A stretch of 14,525 bases of DNA, taken from Candidatus Dormiibacterota bacterium (lineage in GTDB: Bacteria > Chloroflexota > Dormibacteria > Aeolococcales > Bog-877). Positions 1-7,679 of this stretch are shown here, in pieces. Every line of letters begins with the position of its first letter. Position 1 is the stretch's first letter. The notes under the pieces were generated by a model, which was not told the origin of the DNA, made no database searches, and saw only the letters and a program-made list of their open reading frames with translations. The stretch is taken from NCBI GenBank assembly GCA_030038765.1, contig JASHRA010000178.1, positions 1 through 14,525 of the forward strand, given 5' to 3'. The translations under genes were made by a program, and so were the position numbers.

Positions 1-442
1 GGTCGGTGCAGAAGGCCTTGCCGAAGGGTGAGACCGGCGCCGGGTTGGCCCAGATGGCGAAGCTCTTGCTGGCGCTCTGGCCCCCGCTGCTCACCCGCAC
101 CGAGAAGTTGCCGTTGCCGCTGTTCGAGCTGGGGGTGCCGGAGATCACCCCTGCCGAGGAGAGGCTGAGGCCGTGGGCGAGGCTGCCCGTGGTCAGGGTC
201 CACTGGTAGCTGCCGTTGCCGCCGCGGGCCTGGAGGGTGAAGGAGTAGGCCTTGCCGATGGTGGCGTTGGGGGGAGACGTGGGCGTGCTGGGAGTGGTGA
301 TGGCCAGGGCCGAGGCGGCGCTGACCGTCAGCGCGCCACCGATCCCCGTGCTCCAGCCCACCAGGCAGAGCCCCACCAGGCAGAGGCAGGCCGGACCCAG
401 GGGCCCCGCCGGGGCTGGTCGTTCGTCGCCGCGCCCCGCCAC
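1..442 (-). CDS. Secreted putative-Ig (He_PIG-like) domain protein, 3' end outside window
   Basis: The first 147 residues are visible; the C-terminus lies beyond the left edge. From the GTG start, residues 14-30 are a hydrophobic stretch and residues 37-47 end in SAASALA, a good signal-peptidase site, so the product is probably exported. Residues 48-133 match the putative-Ig (He_PIG) pattern: an IGKAYSFTL strand, GGNGSYQWTL, then the hallmark GLSLSSAGVISGTP (91-104) and a final SVRVSSGGQSASKSF strand. Such domains occur in bacterial surface and adhesion-type proteins; the specific function here is unknown. It follows alr in the same reading frame after a 51-base gap. The start is uncertain. 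Only GTG (442) and CTG (466) are in frame after the alr stop, and a strong GGAGGAG lies six bases before the CTG, whereas the GTG has only a GAGGA about 14 bases away. I chose GTG because CTG starts are rare. Confidence 0.75.
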   Translation of the reverse strand, partial: MAGRGDERPAPAGPLGPACLCLVGLCLVGWSTGIGGALTVSAASALAITTPSTPTSPPNATIGKAYSFTLQARGGNGSYQWTLTTGSLAHGLSLSSAGVISGTPSSNSGNGNFSVRVSSGGQSASKSFAIWANPAPVSPFGKAFCTD

Positions 443-493
443 AGTGGCCGGGACAGTCCTCGCCAGCCTCTTCTCCTCCCCGCCCCTCCTCGA

Positions 494-1657
494 CTACTCG
501 CCCGGCGCCCGGGCTGGGTGATCATCGCACCTCTGGGGGGGCCGAACCACATCCCGGGGCAGCCGGGCCGCCAGAGCGGTCGTCACCTCGTAGTTGACGG
601 TGCCCAGGCGCTCGGCCACGGTCTCGGCGCTGAGCTCGGCGCCCCCGTCCCGGCCGATGGCGGTCACCACCTGGCCCGGCAGCACCTCCGGCTCCGAGCT
701 CACGTCCACCATGGCCATGTCCATGCAGACGGAGCCCACCAGGGGCAGCTCCCGGCCCCGGACCAGGACCCCGCCCCAGTTGCGCGGGCTGCGCCGGAAG
801 CCGTCCCCGTAGCCCAGCGTGATCACCGCCAGGCGGAGCGCGGAGTCGGCCCGGAAGCCCTCGCCGTAGCCCACCCATTCCCCGGCGGCGACGTCCCGCA
901 CCTGCGCCACCGTGGCCCGCAGGCTCAGCACCGGGCGGCGACGGCGCCCGTCCGGCGTGCTGAGCCCGAGGGGCTCGATGCCGCTGCGGACCAGGTCGAG
1001 CCTGCTCTCGGGTACCACGCGCCAGGCCGCGCTGTTGGCCGCGTGTCGCACTCGGAAGTGGTGTCCGACCGCCTCGGCGGCGTCGAGCGCGCGCCGGAAG
1101 CGCTCCAGCTGCGCGCCGGTCGCGGCCGCGTCCTCCCCCATCCGGAAGTGGGTGTAGCAGCCCTCCAGCTCGACGTGGGCCAGCCCCCGGGCCCGGCCCA
1201 GGAACTCTCCCACCCGCTCCGGCTCCAGGCCCAGGCGGCTCATCCCGCTGTCCACCTTGAGGTGGCCCCGGGCCCGGCGTCCCCGGCCCGCCCCGGCCGC
1301 CTCCAGGGCCGCCAGCACGTCGGCGTCGAAGACGGTCACGGCGAGGTCCCCGGCGACGGCCGCCTCGACCTCGTCCGGGGGCGTGTAGCCGAGCGCCAGG
1401 ACCGGTGCGGTGACGCCCCCAGCCCTCAGCTCCAGGCCCTCCTCGACGGTGGCGGTGGCCAGCCAGGAGGCGCCCGCGCCGAGGGCGGCGCGGGCCACCG
1501 GGAGGGCCCCGTGGCCATATGCGTTGGCCTTGACGACGACCATCAGGGCGGTGCCGCCGAGCTCCGCCCTCATCTCGCCGACGTTCTCGGAGAGGGCGCC
1601 CAGGTCGAGCTCGATCCAGCTCGGGCGGCGCCCGGAGCGGTGCTCCGCGGGACTCAA
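494..1657 (-). CDS. alr: Alanine racemase
   Basis: PLP-dependent enzyme that interconverts L- and D-alanine and so supplies D-Ala for peptidoglycan in the cytoplasm. At 387 residues it is normal length for fold-type III alanine racemases. The PLP lysine is K43 in VVVKANAYGHG. The catalytic tyrosine is Y283 in LGYGDGF. R141 in GMSRLG sits seven residues after K134, the lysine that is carbamylated in characterised homologues. The substrate-side motif CMDM (311-314) and the late TVNYE (353-357) are also present. The start is TTG, and it overlaps the TGA stop of the upstream acpS-nnrD gene by four bases (TTGA). No ATG, GTG or other TTG precedes the conserved WIELDLGAL (14-22), so TTG is the only sensible choice. 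No clear Shine-Dalgarno is seen, so initiation is probably coupled. The alr neighbour of glmS-acpS-nnrD is common in actinobacteria-like genomes. Confidence 0.96.
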   Translation of the reverse strand: MSPAEHRSGRRPSWIELDLGALSENVGEMRAELGGTALMVVVKANAYGHGALPVARAALGAGASWLATATVEEGLELRAGGVTAPVLALGYTPPDEVEAAVAGDLAVTVFDADVLAALEAAGAGRGRRARGHLKVDSGMSRLGLEPERVGEFLGRARGLAHVELEGCYTHFRMGEDAAATGAQLERFRRALDAAEAVGHHFRVRHAANSAAWRVVPESRLDLVRSGIEPLGLSTPDGRRRRPVLSLRATVAQVRDVAAGEWVGYGEGFRADSALRLAVITLGYGDGFRRSPRNWGGVLVRGRELPLVGSVCMDMAMVDVSSEPEVLPGQVVTAIGRDGGAELSAETVAERLGTVNYEVTTALAARLPRDVVRPPQRCDDHPARAPGE

Positions 1658-2937
1658 CGCGGGTTGCTCGCGGGGCGCGCCGCCAGCTCCCGGCGGACCG
1701 CCTCCTGGGTCTCCACCAGAGCTGCCGCCACCTCGCTGGCGAGGATCCCGGCCCGGCCCCGCAGGAGCCCCAGCCGGACCCCGGCCTCACCGTGCAGGAA
1801 GACCCCGGTGCGCGCCGCCTGGAAGGGCTCCAGCCCCTGGGCCAGGAGCGCCCCCAGGAGCCCGGCGAGGACGTCCCCGGTGCCTCCGGCGGCCAGGGCC
1901 GGGGCCCGGTGCTGGTCCACCCAGAGCTGCCCCTCAGGGGTCGCCACGACGGTGCCGGCTCCCTTCAGCACCAGCACCGCGCCCAGTTCCCGGGCCAGGC
2001 GGCGGGCCCAACCCTCCCGGTCGCTGCCTATCTCCCCCACCGGCGCGCCGGCCAGCCGCGCCGCCTCCAGCGGGTGGGGCGTGAGCACGGAGCGGGGGGG
2101 TATGGCGGCGCGGAGCCCGGGCTCCGCCGCGCAGGCGTTGAGGGCGTCGGCATCGAGCACCAGCCCCCAGCCGGCGCCGCCGGCCAGCCCGAAGAGGGAG
2201 GCCAGCAGCTCCCGCACCTCGGCAGCCCCGCCCAGCCCGGGGCCGCAGACGAGCGCCCGGGCGGAGTCGAGGTCGGCCCGGGCCTGCACCAGCACGTCGG
2301 GTCCGAGGCCCTCACCGGCGGCCCGCACCGGGACCCGGACGACCTCCGCCGGGAAGCTGTCGGCCGCGCCCCGGGCCAGCACCGCCTTGACCTTGCCCGC
2401 GCCGCCCCGCAGCGCACCCAGGCTGCAGAGCACGGCGGCCCCGGGGAAGGAGGGGCTGCCGGCCAGCACCAGGACCGTGCCGAAGGTGCCCTTGTTGGCC
2501 TCTGGGTCGCGCTCGGGGAGCTCCAGCCCCTCGGGGTCGCCGAAGAGCCAGCCGCTGCTCCGGCCCCGGGGCAGGAGCGCGGCCACGGCCATCCCGAGGC
2601 CGGCGTCGTGGCTGAGGCTGATCTCCAGCCCGGCCACGGGCGAGCCCTCCACCAGCGCCCGCGGTGCGCCCCCGGGCCGGCGCTCGACCGAGATCCGGCT
2701 GTAGAGGGGGATGCGCCAGCCGGCGGCGCCGAAGGCCTTGCGGACCGCCTCCTTGGCCGCCCAGCGGGCCGCCAGGCGTTCCGGGCGCCCCTCGCAGTAG
2801 GCCCGCTCGGCCGGGCTGAAGTACTTGCTGGCGAAGCGCGGGCGCCGCTCCAGCAGCTGCCCGACCCGCTCCACCGAGCTCACGTCCACACCCACGACCG
2901 GCCCCCCGCCCGGGCCCGGCCAGGGGTCCACGGTCAC
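1654..2937 (-). CDS. Fused holo-ACP synthase / ADP-dependent NAD(P)H-hydrate dehydratase
   Basis: A 427-residue protein with two enzymes in one chain. Residues about 14-123 are AcpS, which moves 4'-phosphopantetheine from CoA to acyl carrier protein. Visible AcpS motifs are GVDVSSVERV (16-25, with the Mg-binding D18), FSPAE (40-44), WAAKEAVRKAFG (59-70, with E63) and SLSHD (107-111). Residues about 133-427 are NnrD, which repairs hydrated NAD(P)H using ADP. Its motifs are ANKGTFGTVLVLAGS (147-161), GPGLG (232-236), LDADALN (261-267), LTPHPLE (285-291), LKGAG (324-328) and the catalytic GGTGDVLAG (351-359, D355). The NnrE epimerase domain often fused to NnrD elsewhere is missing. acpS and nnrD are usually separate adjacent genes, so this looks like a gene fusion; no stop or start signal separates the halves. 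The GTG start overlaps the glmS stop by four bases (GTGA). It is translationally coupled to glmS upstream and alr downstream. Confidence 0.93.
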   Translation of the reverse strand: MTVDPWPGPGGGPVVGVDVSSVERVGQLLERRPRFASKYFSPAERAYCEGRPERLAARWAAKEAVRKAFGAAGWRIPLYSRISVERRPGGAPRALVEGSPVAGLEISLSHDAGLGMAVAALLPRGRSSGWLFGDPEGLELPERDPEANKGTFGTVLVLAGSPSFPGAAVLCSLGALRGGAGKVKAVLARGAADSFPAEVVRVPVRAAGEGLGPDVLVQARADLDSARALVCGPGLGGAAEVRELLASLFGLAGGAGWGLVLDADALNACAAEPGLRAAIPPRSVLTPHPLEAARLAGAPVGEIGSDREGWARRLARELGAVLVLKGAGTVVATPEGQLWVDQHRAPALAAGGTGDVLAGLLGALLAQGLEPFQAARTGVFLHGEAGVRLGLLRGRAGILASEVAAALVETQEAVRRELAARPASNPR

Positions 2938-4766
2938 TCGACGGTGACGGACTTGGCCAGGTTCCGGGGCCGGTCCACCTCCACGCCCCGGGCCCGGGCG
3001 GCGTGATAGGCGAGCAGCTGGCCGACCAGCACGTTGGCCAGCGGCGCGACCGGCTCCGGCAGCCGCGGCACCCGGACCAGGTGTCCGGCAAGGGCGTCGA
3101 GGCTGCTGTCCCCGTCGTTCACCACCGCCAGCACCGGGCTCTGTCTGGCTCCGGACTCGGCCACGTTGCTGCGCAGCTTCTCCCGCGTCGCCGACTCGGT
3201 GGCGAAGGCGACCACGGGCAGCTCGGGGTCGAGCAGGGCGATGGGGCCGTGCTTCAGCTCCCCGGCCGGGTAGGCCTCGGCGTGCAGATAGGAGACCTCC
3301 TTCAGCTTGAGCGCCGCCTCCATCGCCACCGGGTAGTTGTAGCCGCGTCCGATGTAGAGGGCGGAGCGGTGCCCGGCGAGCCAGGACCCGAGCGGCTGGG
3401 TGGCGTCCTCCCGCTCCAGGATCTGGCGCTGCACGCTGGGCACCCGGCGCAGCGACTGGGCCAGCTCGGCGAGATCGGCGGGCAGGCCCGCGCCCCGGGC
3501 CTGGGCCAGCCGCATGGCCAGCAGCAGGCCGCAGGCGACCTGGTTGACGAAGGTCTTGGTGGCGACAACGCTGACCTCCGGGCCGGCGTGGGTGTTGAGC
3601 ACCGAGTCCGCCTCCAGGGCGAGCGTGCTCCCGGCCACGTTGGTGAGCGCGAGCAGGTGGCTGCCCCGGGCCTGGGCCAGGCGGGCGGCGGCCAGCGTGT
3701 CGGCGGTCTCGCCCGACTGGGAGACGGCCACGAGGAGGGTCGGACCGCCCGGCAGCGGGGGCCGGTAGCGGAACTCCGAGGCGAAGTCCACGGTCACCGG
3801 CAGCCCGGCCAGGTCCTCGATGGCGTACTTGGTGAGGACGCCGGCGATGTAGGCGGTGCCGGCGCCGACCAGCTGCACCCGCTCCAGGCGCCGGAGCTCC
3901 TGGTCGGAGAGCCCGAGCTCGTCCAGCTCGACCCGGCCATCGCCCAGGAGCCGGCCCCGGAGGGCGTTCTCTACCGCCGCCGGCTGCTCGTTGATCTCCT
4001 TGGCCATGAAGCTGTCGAAGCCACCCCGCTCGGCCTGGATCAGGTCCCAGTCCACCCTCACCACCCGGGGCACCGCCTCGCTGCCGTCCTTGATCGCGGT
4101 CACCACCGGCCCCACCGGGCTGAGGACGGCCATCTCCCCCTCGCCCAGCACCAGGGCCTGCTTGGTGTAGGGGATGATGGTGGTGAGGTCGGAGCTGAGG
4201 AACCACTCGTCGCGCCCGACGCCCACCACCAGCGGGGCGTTGAGGCGGGCGCCGATCAGCGTCTCGGGGTCGGTGGAGCTCAGCACCACCACCGCGTAGG
4301 CCCCGCTGAGGCGCGCCAGCGCGCGCCGGGTGGCGGCCACCAGGTCGCCCGCGTAGTACTCCTCGATGAGGTGCGGGAGCACCTCGCTGTCGGTCTCGGA
4401 GACGAAGCGGTGGCCCCGCTGCTCGAGCTCCCGGCGGAGCTCGACGTGGTTCTCGAAGATCCCGTTGTGGATGACGAAGAAGCGGCCCTGGCAGTCGCTG
4501 TGGGGATGGGCGTTGACGTCCGAGGGGCGTCCGTGGGTGGCCCAGCGGGTGTGCCCCATGCCCACCTGGCCGGGCAGCTGCCGGACCCGGGCCTTGGCCA
4601 GCAGCATCTCCACCTTGCCCGCGGACTTGAGCGAGGAGGCCTTGCCGTCCGGCTCCAGCACCACCACGCCGGCGGAGTCGTAGCCGCGGTACTCGAGCCG
4701 GCGCAGGCTGTCCAGGAGCAGCGGCGCCGCCGGCCTCGGACCCAGGTAGCCGATGATCCCGCACAC
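2934..4766 (-). CDS. glmS: Glutamine--fructose-6-phosphate aminotransferase (isomerizing)
   Basis: Makes glucosamine-6-phosphate from fructose-6-phosphate and glutamine, the first committed step to UDP-GlcNAc for the cell wall. The 610 residues are full length. The N-terminal glutaminase begins MCGIIGY, so after methionine removal Cys2 is the nucleophile. HTRWATHG (72-79), HNGIFEN (100-106) and ETDSEV (124-129) complete that site. Two SIS domains follow: GAGTAYIAG (301-309) and SQSGET (349-354) in the first, and IGRGYNYPVAMEAALKLKE (472-490) with AYPAGELKHGP (498-508) in the second. The C-terminus is the canonical DRPRNLAKSVTVE. The first SIS motif has Ala where many homologues have Cys (ACGTS). 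The GTG start is fixed by Cys2. A GGGGAGGT lies 11 bases upstream, a rather long spacing. The 83-base leader is too short for a glmS ribozyme. Upstream is cdaR, not the usual glmM. Confidence 0.98.
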   Translation of the reverse strand: MCGIIGYLGPRPAAPLLLDSLRRLEYRGYDSAGVVVLEPDGKASSLKSAGKVEMLLAKARVRQLPGQVGMGHTRWATHGRPSDVNAHPHSDCQGRFFVIHNGIFENHVELRRELEQRGHRFVSETDSEVLPHLIEEYYAGDLVAATRRALARLSGAYAVVVLSSTDPETLIGARLNAPLVVGVGRDEWFLSSDLTTIIPYTKQALVLGEGEMAVLSPVGPVVTAIKDGSEAVPRVVRVDWDLIQAERGGFDSFMAKEINEQPAAVENALRGRLLGDGRVELDELGLSDQELRRLERVQLVGAGTAYIAGVLTKYAIEDLAGLPVTVDFASEFRYRPPLPGGPTLLVAVSQSGETADTLAAARLAQARGSHLLALTNVAGSTLALEADSVLNTHAGPEVSVVATKTFVNQVACGLLLAMRLAQARGAGLPADLAELAQSLRRVPSVQRQILEREDATQPLGSWLAGHRSALYIGRGYNYPVAMEAALKLKEVSYLHAEAYPAGELKHGPIALLDPELPVVAFATESATREKLRSNVAESGARQSPVLAVVNDGDSSLDALAGHLVRVPRLPEPVAPLANVLVGQLLAYHAARARGVEVDRPRNLAKSVTVE

Positions 4767-4849
4767 GGCCCTGGCCTACCTCCCCTTGAGCTGGCTCCCG
4801 ACCGACAGCAGCAACGGCTGCGGCGCGGGCCAGGTTACCTCGGCGGGCT
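4767..4849 (-). other. cdaR-glmS spacer
   Basis: This 83-base leader of glmS holds a strong purine-rich ribosome-binding site (GGGGAGGT, near 4778-4785) and one small hairpin (4808-4821, five-base stem GCAGC/GCTGC, four-base loop). I see no promoter-like hexamers and no terminator. It is the largest gap in the window and breaks the run of overlapping genes between cdaR and glmS. Confidence 0.5.
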
Positions 4850-5839
4850 TCACGGGCTGGGACTGGGAGATGGGCTGGGGCTGGGGGAGGCGGCGGGCAC
4901 CGGGACCACGGTGAAGACCACGCTGACGTAGGAGACGGAGAGAGTGGTCCCGGGCGGGGCCACCAGGACCGCGGTCAGGGTCTGGCTGCTGGTCAGGTGG
5001 GCGACGTCGAGCGGCTCGGTGCTGATCGAGGTGAGGGAGGTGAGCAGCGCGGCCGGCCCGGTCACGTTGATCGACAGCGGGATCACCTGCCAGCCGGTGA
5101 TGGTGTAGCCGGCCGGCGGCTGGCCGCTGCCGGAGAAGGTGACCCGCACCGGCAGCGGGATGGTGGAGTCGATGGAGCTGATGTCGACCGAGACCGTCAC
5201 CACCGAGGGGTCGGCCACCAGCTCGCTGCCGAGGCCGGCCGCGTTGGTGAGGTAGACCCGGGTCGTGATCGGGAGGGATGCCCGGTAGCTGCTGAGGTTG
5301 ACCCGCAGCTCGGCCTGGACGTTGCGCAGCACCGATTCCGGCCCGGTGACCTTGACGCTGGCGGGGCTGATCGTGCTCTGGGCCACGTTGACGGTGTACC
5401 CTGCGGGCGGCGGAGCGGTGACGTCGAGGTGGATGGGCACCTCCCGGCTGGCCTGGCTGTCGACGATCACCGGCACGGTCTGCGGGGCCGACCAGATCCA
5501 CACCTTGCTGTCCGCGTTCTGGACCCTCACCGGGACCCGGTACTCGCCCGGTCGGGTCACCGCGCTGAGGTTGGCGACGGCGCTGAGGTGGGACTCCACG
5601 TCCGAGCTGTGCACGTTGGTGGAGACGCCGGCGATCTTCACCGGGATGCGGCCGATGGGCCGCAGCAGCACCAGGCCGGAGTGGAGCAGGCTGCCCGTCT
5701 GCACCTGGACGTTGAAGGTGCTGATGGCGGGCGGGTCGCTGGCGTAGACGACGCCGACCCACATCCCGCAGGCGACCAGCACGGCGATCACCTTGAGCTG
5801 GAAGTTGCGGGTCACCAGCCGGACCAGGCGCGGGCTCAT
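4850..5839 (-). CDS. cdaR: YbbR-domain protein CdaR, regulator of diadenylate cyclase
   Basis: A 329-residue membrane-anchored protein. Residues about 13-33 (FQLKVIAVLVACGMWVGVVYA) form one N-terminal membrane segment after a short basic stretch. The rest is beta-rich and extracytoplasmic. I see about three YbbR repeats (roughly 38-125, 132-222 and 226-313). Two contain the family pattern PAGYTV or PPAGYTI followed by VKVTGPESVL (162-171) or INVTGPAALL (257-266). In Bacillota, YbbR/CdaR binds CdaA and tunes cyclic di-AMP synthesis. The ATG start overlaps the cdaA stop by four bases (ATGA), supporting a paired role. The protein ends in a Ser-Pro dipeptide repeat (318-329), which looks like a flexible or wall-spanning tail and is not part of the YbbR fold. 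Function as a CdaA regulator is inferred from family and neighbour. Confidence 0.9.
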   Translation of the reverse strand: MSPRLVRLVTRNFQLKVIAVLVACGMWVGVVYASDPPAISTFNVQVQTGSLLHSGLVLLRPIGRIPVKIAGVSTNVHSSDVESHLSAVANLSAVTRPGEYRVPVRVQNADSKVWIWSAPQTVPVIVDSQASREVPIHLDVTAPPPAGYTVNVAQSTISPASVKVTGPESVLRNVQAELRVNLSSYRASLPITTRVYLTNAAGLGSELVADPSVVTVSVDISSIDSTIPLPVRVTFSGSGQPPAGYTITGWQVIPLSINVTGPAALLTSLTSISTEPLDVAHLTSSQTLTAVLVAPPGTTLSVSYVSVVFTVVPVPAASPSPSPSPSPSP

Positions 5840-6756
5840 GAGGGACGGTCCACCCGGCCCACCGCGGCCGGAGTCCGGGCGCCGCGATTGAGCAGGCGCA
5901 GGCTGCGGCGGTGGCGCTCGTAGAGGGGCAGGCGGTAGAAGGCGCCCAGGCGGTTGGTCAGGGTGGGCCCGTCGAGTGGGCGGTGCAGGTCGCCGCCCAG
6001 GGCCAGGCCCACCTGGCCCGTCTCCTCGGAGACGATGACCACGGCCGCGTCGGTGGCCTGGCTCAGTCCCAGGGCGGCTCGGTGCCGGGTCCCCACCCGG
6101 CCCTGGCCCCCGGTCTGCTCGGCCAGCGGCAGCACGCAGCCGGCGGCCACGATCCGCCCGGCCCGGATCAGGGCGGCCCCGTCGTGCAGCGGCGAGCGGT
6201 AGGTGAAGATGGTGACCAGGGTCTCGGCGGTGAGCACCGCGTCCATGCGCACCCCCGTGACCGCGATCTCCTCCAGCCCGATGTCGCCCTGGAGCACCAT
6301 CAGCGCCCCCGTCTGGCCCTCGGACAGGCGCAGGGTGGCGCGCACCAGCTCGTCCACGTCCCGGCGCAGCTCGGCCGTCTCCGGGGCCAGCAGGCCGGGC
6401 CTGATCCGACCCAGCCGGCCCATCTGGTCGAGGGCCCGTCGGAGCTCGGGCTGGAACAGGATGATGACCGCGATCAGGATCACCTGCCCCCCGTTGGCGA
6501 ATATGAATTCCAGGACCGGGAGGTCGAGGATCTTGGCGATGGCGCCGAGGGCCCCGATCAGCAGCAGCCCCAGCAGCAGCTGCACCGCCTGCGTGCCCCG
6601 GATCAGGACCAGCAGCCGGTAGAGAAGGAAGGAGATGATGAGGACGTCCAGGACGGTGCGCCAACCGACCAGCTGGAGGAGCACGCGGGCCGCCTGACCG
6701 AGGTCCAGGCCGGCCACGGTGGTGGGGCCCGCCAGGAGCGCGGCGAGCTCGCTCAC
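5836..6756 (-). CDS. cdaA: Membrane diadenylate cyclase CdaA
   Basis: Condenses two ATP into the second messenger cyclic di-AMP at the membrane. The 306-residue chain has three predicted N-terminal membrane helices (about 35-53, 56-77 and 82-101), as in CdaA, followed by a coiled linker (about 103-146) and the DAC domain. The DAC signature DGA is at 192-194 (SPLHDGAAL) and RHR at 224-226 (GTRHRAALG). VSEETG (242-247) is also conserved. The C-terminus from about 280 is Arg-rich and longer than in some homologues. The GTG start overlaps the argF stop (GTGA) and has GAGGAG five bases upstream. The next gene is cdaR, the normal partner. Ordinary actinobacteria usually carry DisA instead, so this gene is an informative lineage marker. 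The enzymatic assignment is firm because both catalytic motifs are intact. Confidence 0.96.
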   Translation of the reverse strand: MSELAALLAGPTTVAGLDLGQAARVLLQLVGWRTVLDVLIISFLLYRLLVLIRGTQAVQLLLGLLLIGALGAIAKILDLPVLEFIFANGGQVILIAVIILFQPELRRALDQMGRLGRIRPGLLAPETAELRRDVDELVRATLRLSEGQTGALMVLQGDIGLEEIAVTGVRMDAVLTAETLVTIFTYRSPLHDGAALIRAGRIVAAGCVLPLAEQTGGQGRVGTRHRAALGLSQATDAAVVIVSEETGQVGLALGGDLHRPLDGPTLTNRLGAFYRLPLYERHRRSLRLLNRGARTPAAVGRVDRPS

Positions 6757-7679
6757 GGGCTCTCCTCGGGCCCCTGGAAGATGGCCCAGAGCAGCGCCAT
6801 CTGGACCCAGAAGCGGTTCTCGGCTTGGTCGAAGACGACCGACTGGGGCCCGTCCAGGACGTCGTCGGTGATCTCCTCGCCGCGGTGGGCCGGCAGGCAG
6901 TGCATGACCTTGGCCCGGGGTGGCGCCAGGGCCAGCAGCTGGCGGTTCACCTGGTAGGGGCCGAAGTCCTGACGGCGGTCCTCGTGCTGCTCCTCCTGCC
7001 CCATGCTGGTCCAGACGTCGGTGTAGACGACGTCGGTGTCGTTGAGCGCCAGCCCGGGGTCGCTGGTCACCAGCAGCCGGCCCGCGCCCTGGACCGGGTT
7101 GGGCACGGGATCGGGCAGGTAGCCGGGCGGCCCCACCACGCGCAGGTCCAGCCCCACCACCTGGGTGGCCTCGATCCAGGAGCGGCAGACGTTGTTGTAG
7201 TCACCGACGAAGGTGACCCGGGCCCCCTCCAGGTGGCCCACCTGCTCCTGCACGCTGAGGCAGTCGGCGAGCACCTGGCAGGGGTGGCTGAGATCGGTCA
7301 TGGCATTGATCACGGGAGATCCCATGGCCTGGGCGAGGCCGCGGAGATCGCGGTCCGAGGGGATGCGGGCGATGAGCCCGTCCACGAAGCGGTCGAGGAT
7401 CCGCCCCACGTCCGCGACCGACTCCCGTCTCCCCATCTCGATCTCGCGGTCGAAGAGCGCGATGGGGTGGCCCCCGAGCCGGTGCACGGCCACCTCGAAG
7501 GAGACCCTGGTGCGGTTGCTGGGGCGGAGGAACACCAGCGCCAGCGAGCGCCGCGCCAGGGGCAGGCCGGGATCGAGCCCGCGCTTGAACTGGGAGGCGC
7601 TGTCCAGGATCTGGAGCAGCTCCTCCCGACCGAGGTCGGATACCGCCAGGAAGTCGCGACCGCGCAAATCTTGTCCCAA
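6753..7679 (-). CDS. argF: Ornithine carbamoyltransferase
   Basis: Joins carbamoyl phosphate to ornithine to give citrulline in arginine synthesis (cytoplasmic trimer in the family). The 308 residues are normal length. The carbamoyl-phosphate motif SxRTR is SNRTR (54-58), where most family members have STRTR. HPCQVLAD (132-139) binds the carbamoyl group. The ornithine loop is SMGQE (225-229), and HCLP (260-263) carries the catalytic cysteine that separates OTC from aspartate carbamoyltransferase. AHRGEEITDDVLDGP and FDQAENR follow as expected. The start is uncertain: TTG at 7679 or the in-frame TTG at 7667 both lack a good Shine-Dalgarno, and no ATG or GTG is available before the conserved start. 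No other arginine gene is in the window. It lies between rpsI and cdaA, and its stop overlaps the cdaA start. A catabolic role is possible but not indicated. Confidence 0.93.
   Translation of the reverse strand: MGQDLRGRDFLAVSDLGREELLQILDSASQFKRGLDPGLPLARRSLALVFLRPSNRTRVSFEVAVHRLGGHPIALFDREIEMGRRESVADVGRILDRFVDGLIARIPSDRDLRGLAQAMGSPVINAMTDLSHPCQVLADCLSVQEQVGHLEGARVTFVGDYNNVCRSWIEATQVVGLDLRVVGPPGYLPDPVPNPVQGAGRLLVTSDPGLALNDTDVVYTDVWTSMGQEEQHEDRRQDFGPYQVNRQLLALAPPRAKVMHCLPAHRGEEITDDVLDGPQSVVFDQAENRFWVQMALLWAIFQGPEESP

Noticed and set aside
173..2704. Long plus-strand open frame (843 codons) opposite alr and acpS-nnrD
   Set aside because: It is antisense to two clear enzymes, and its Arg/Ala/Pro-rich low-complexity composition is what high-GC third positions produce. 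It shows no recognisable domain.
1654..4764. Single 1036-codon frame joining acpS-nnrD to upstream sequence
   Set aside because: The part upstream of 2937 is an out-of-frame shadow of glmS. The real start is the GTG overlapping the glmS stop.
4767..4849. glmS ribozyme or riboswitch upstream of glmS
   Set aside because: The leader is only 83 bases and shows one small hairpin, with no room for the double-pseudoknot ribozyme core.
4850..4886. Microsatellite or CRISPR-like repeat
   Set aside because: The short repeat is simply the Ser-Pro coding tail of cdaR, with no spacers.
3003..4931. Long plus-strand open frame (642 codons) opposite glmS
   Set aside because: Mirror of glmS codon bias; His/Gly/Val-rich with no family motif, and the minus-strand gene is unambiguous.
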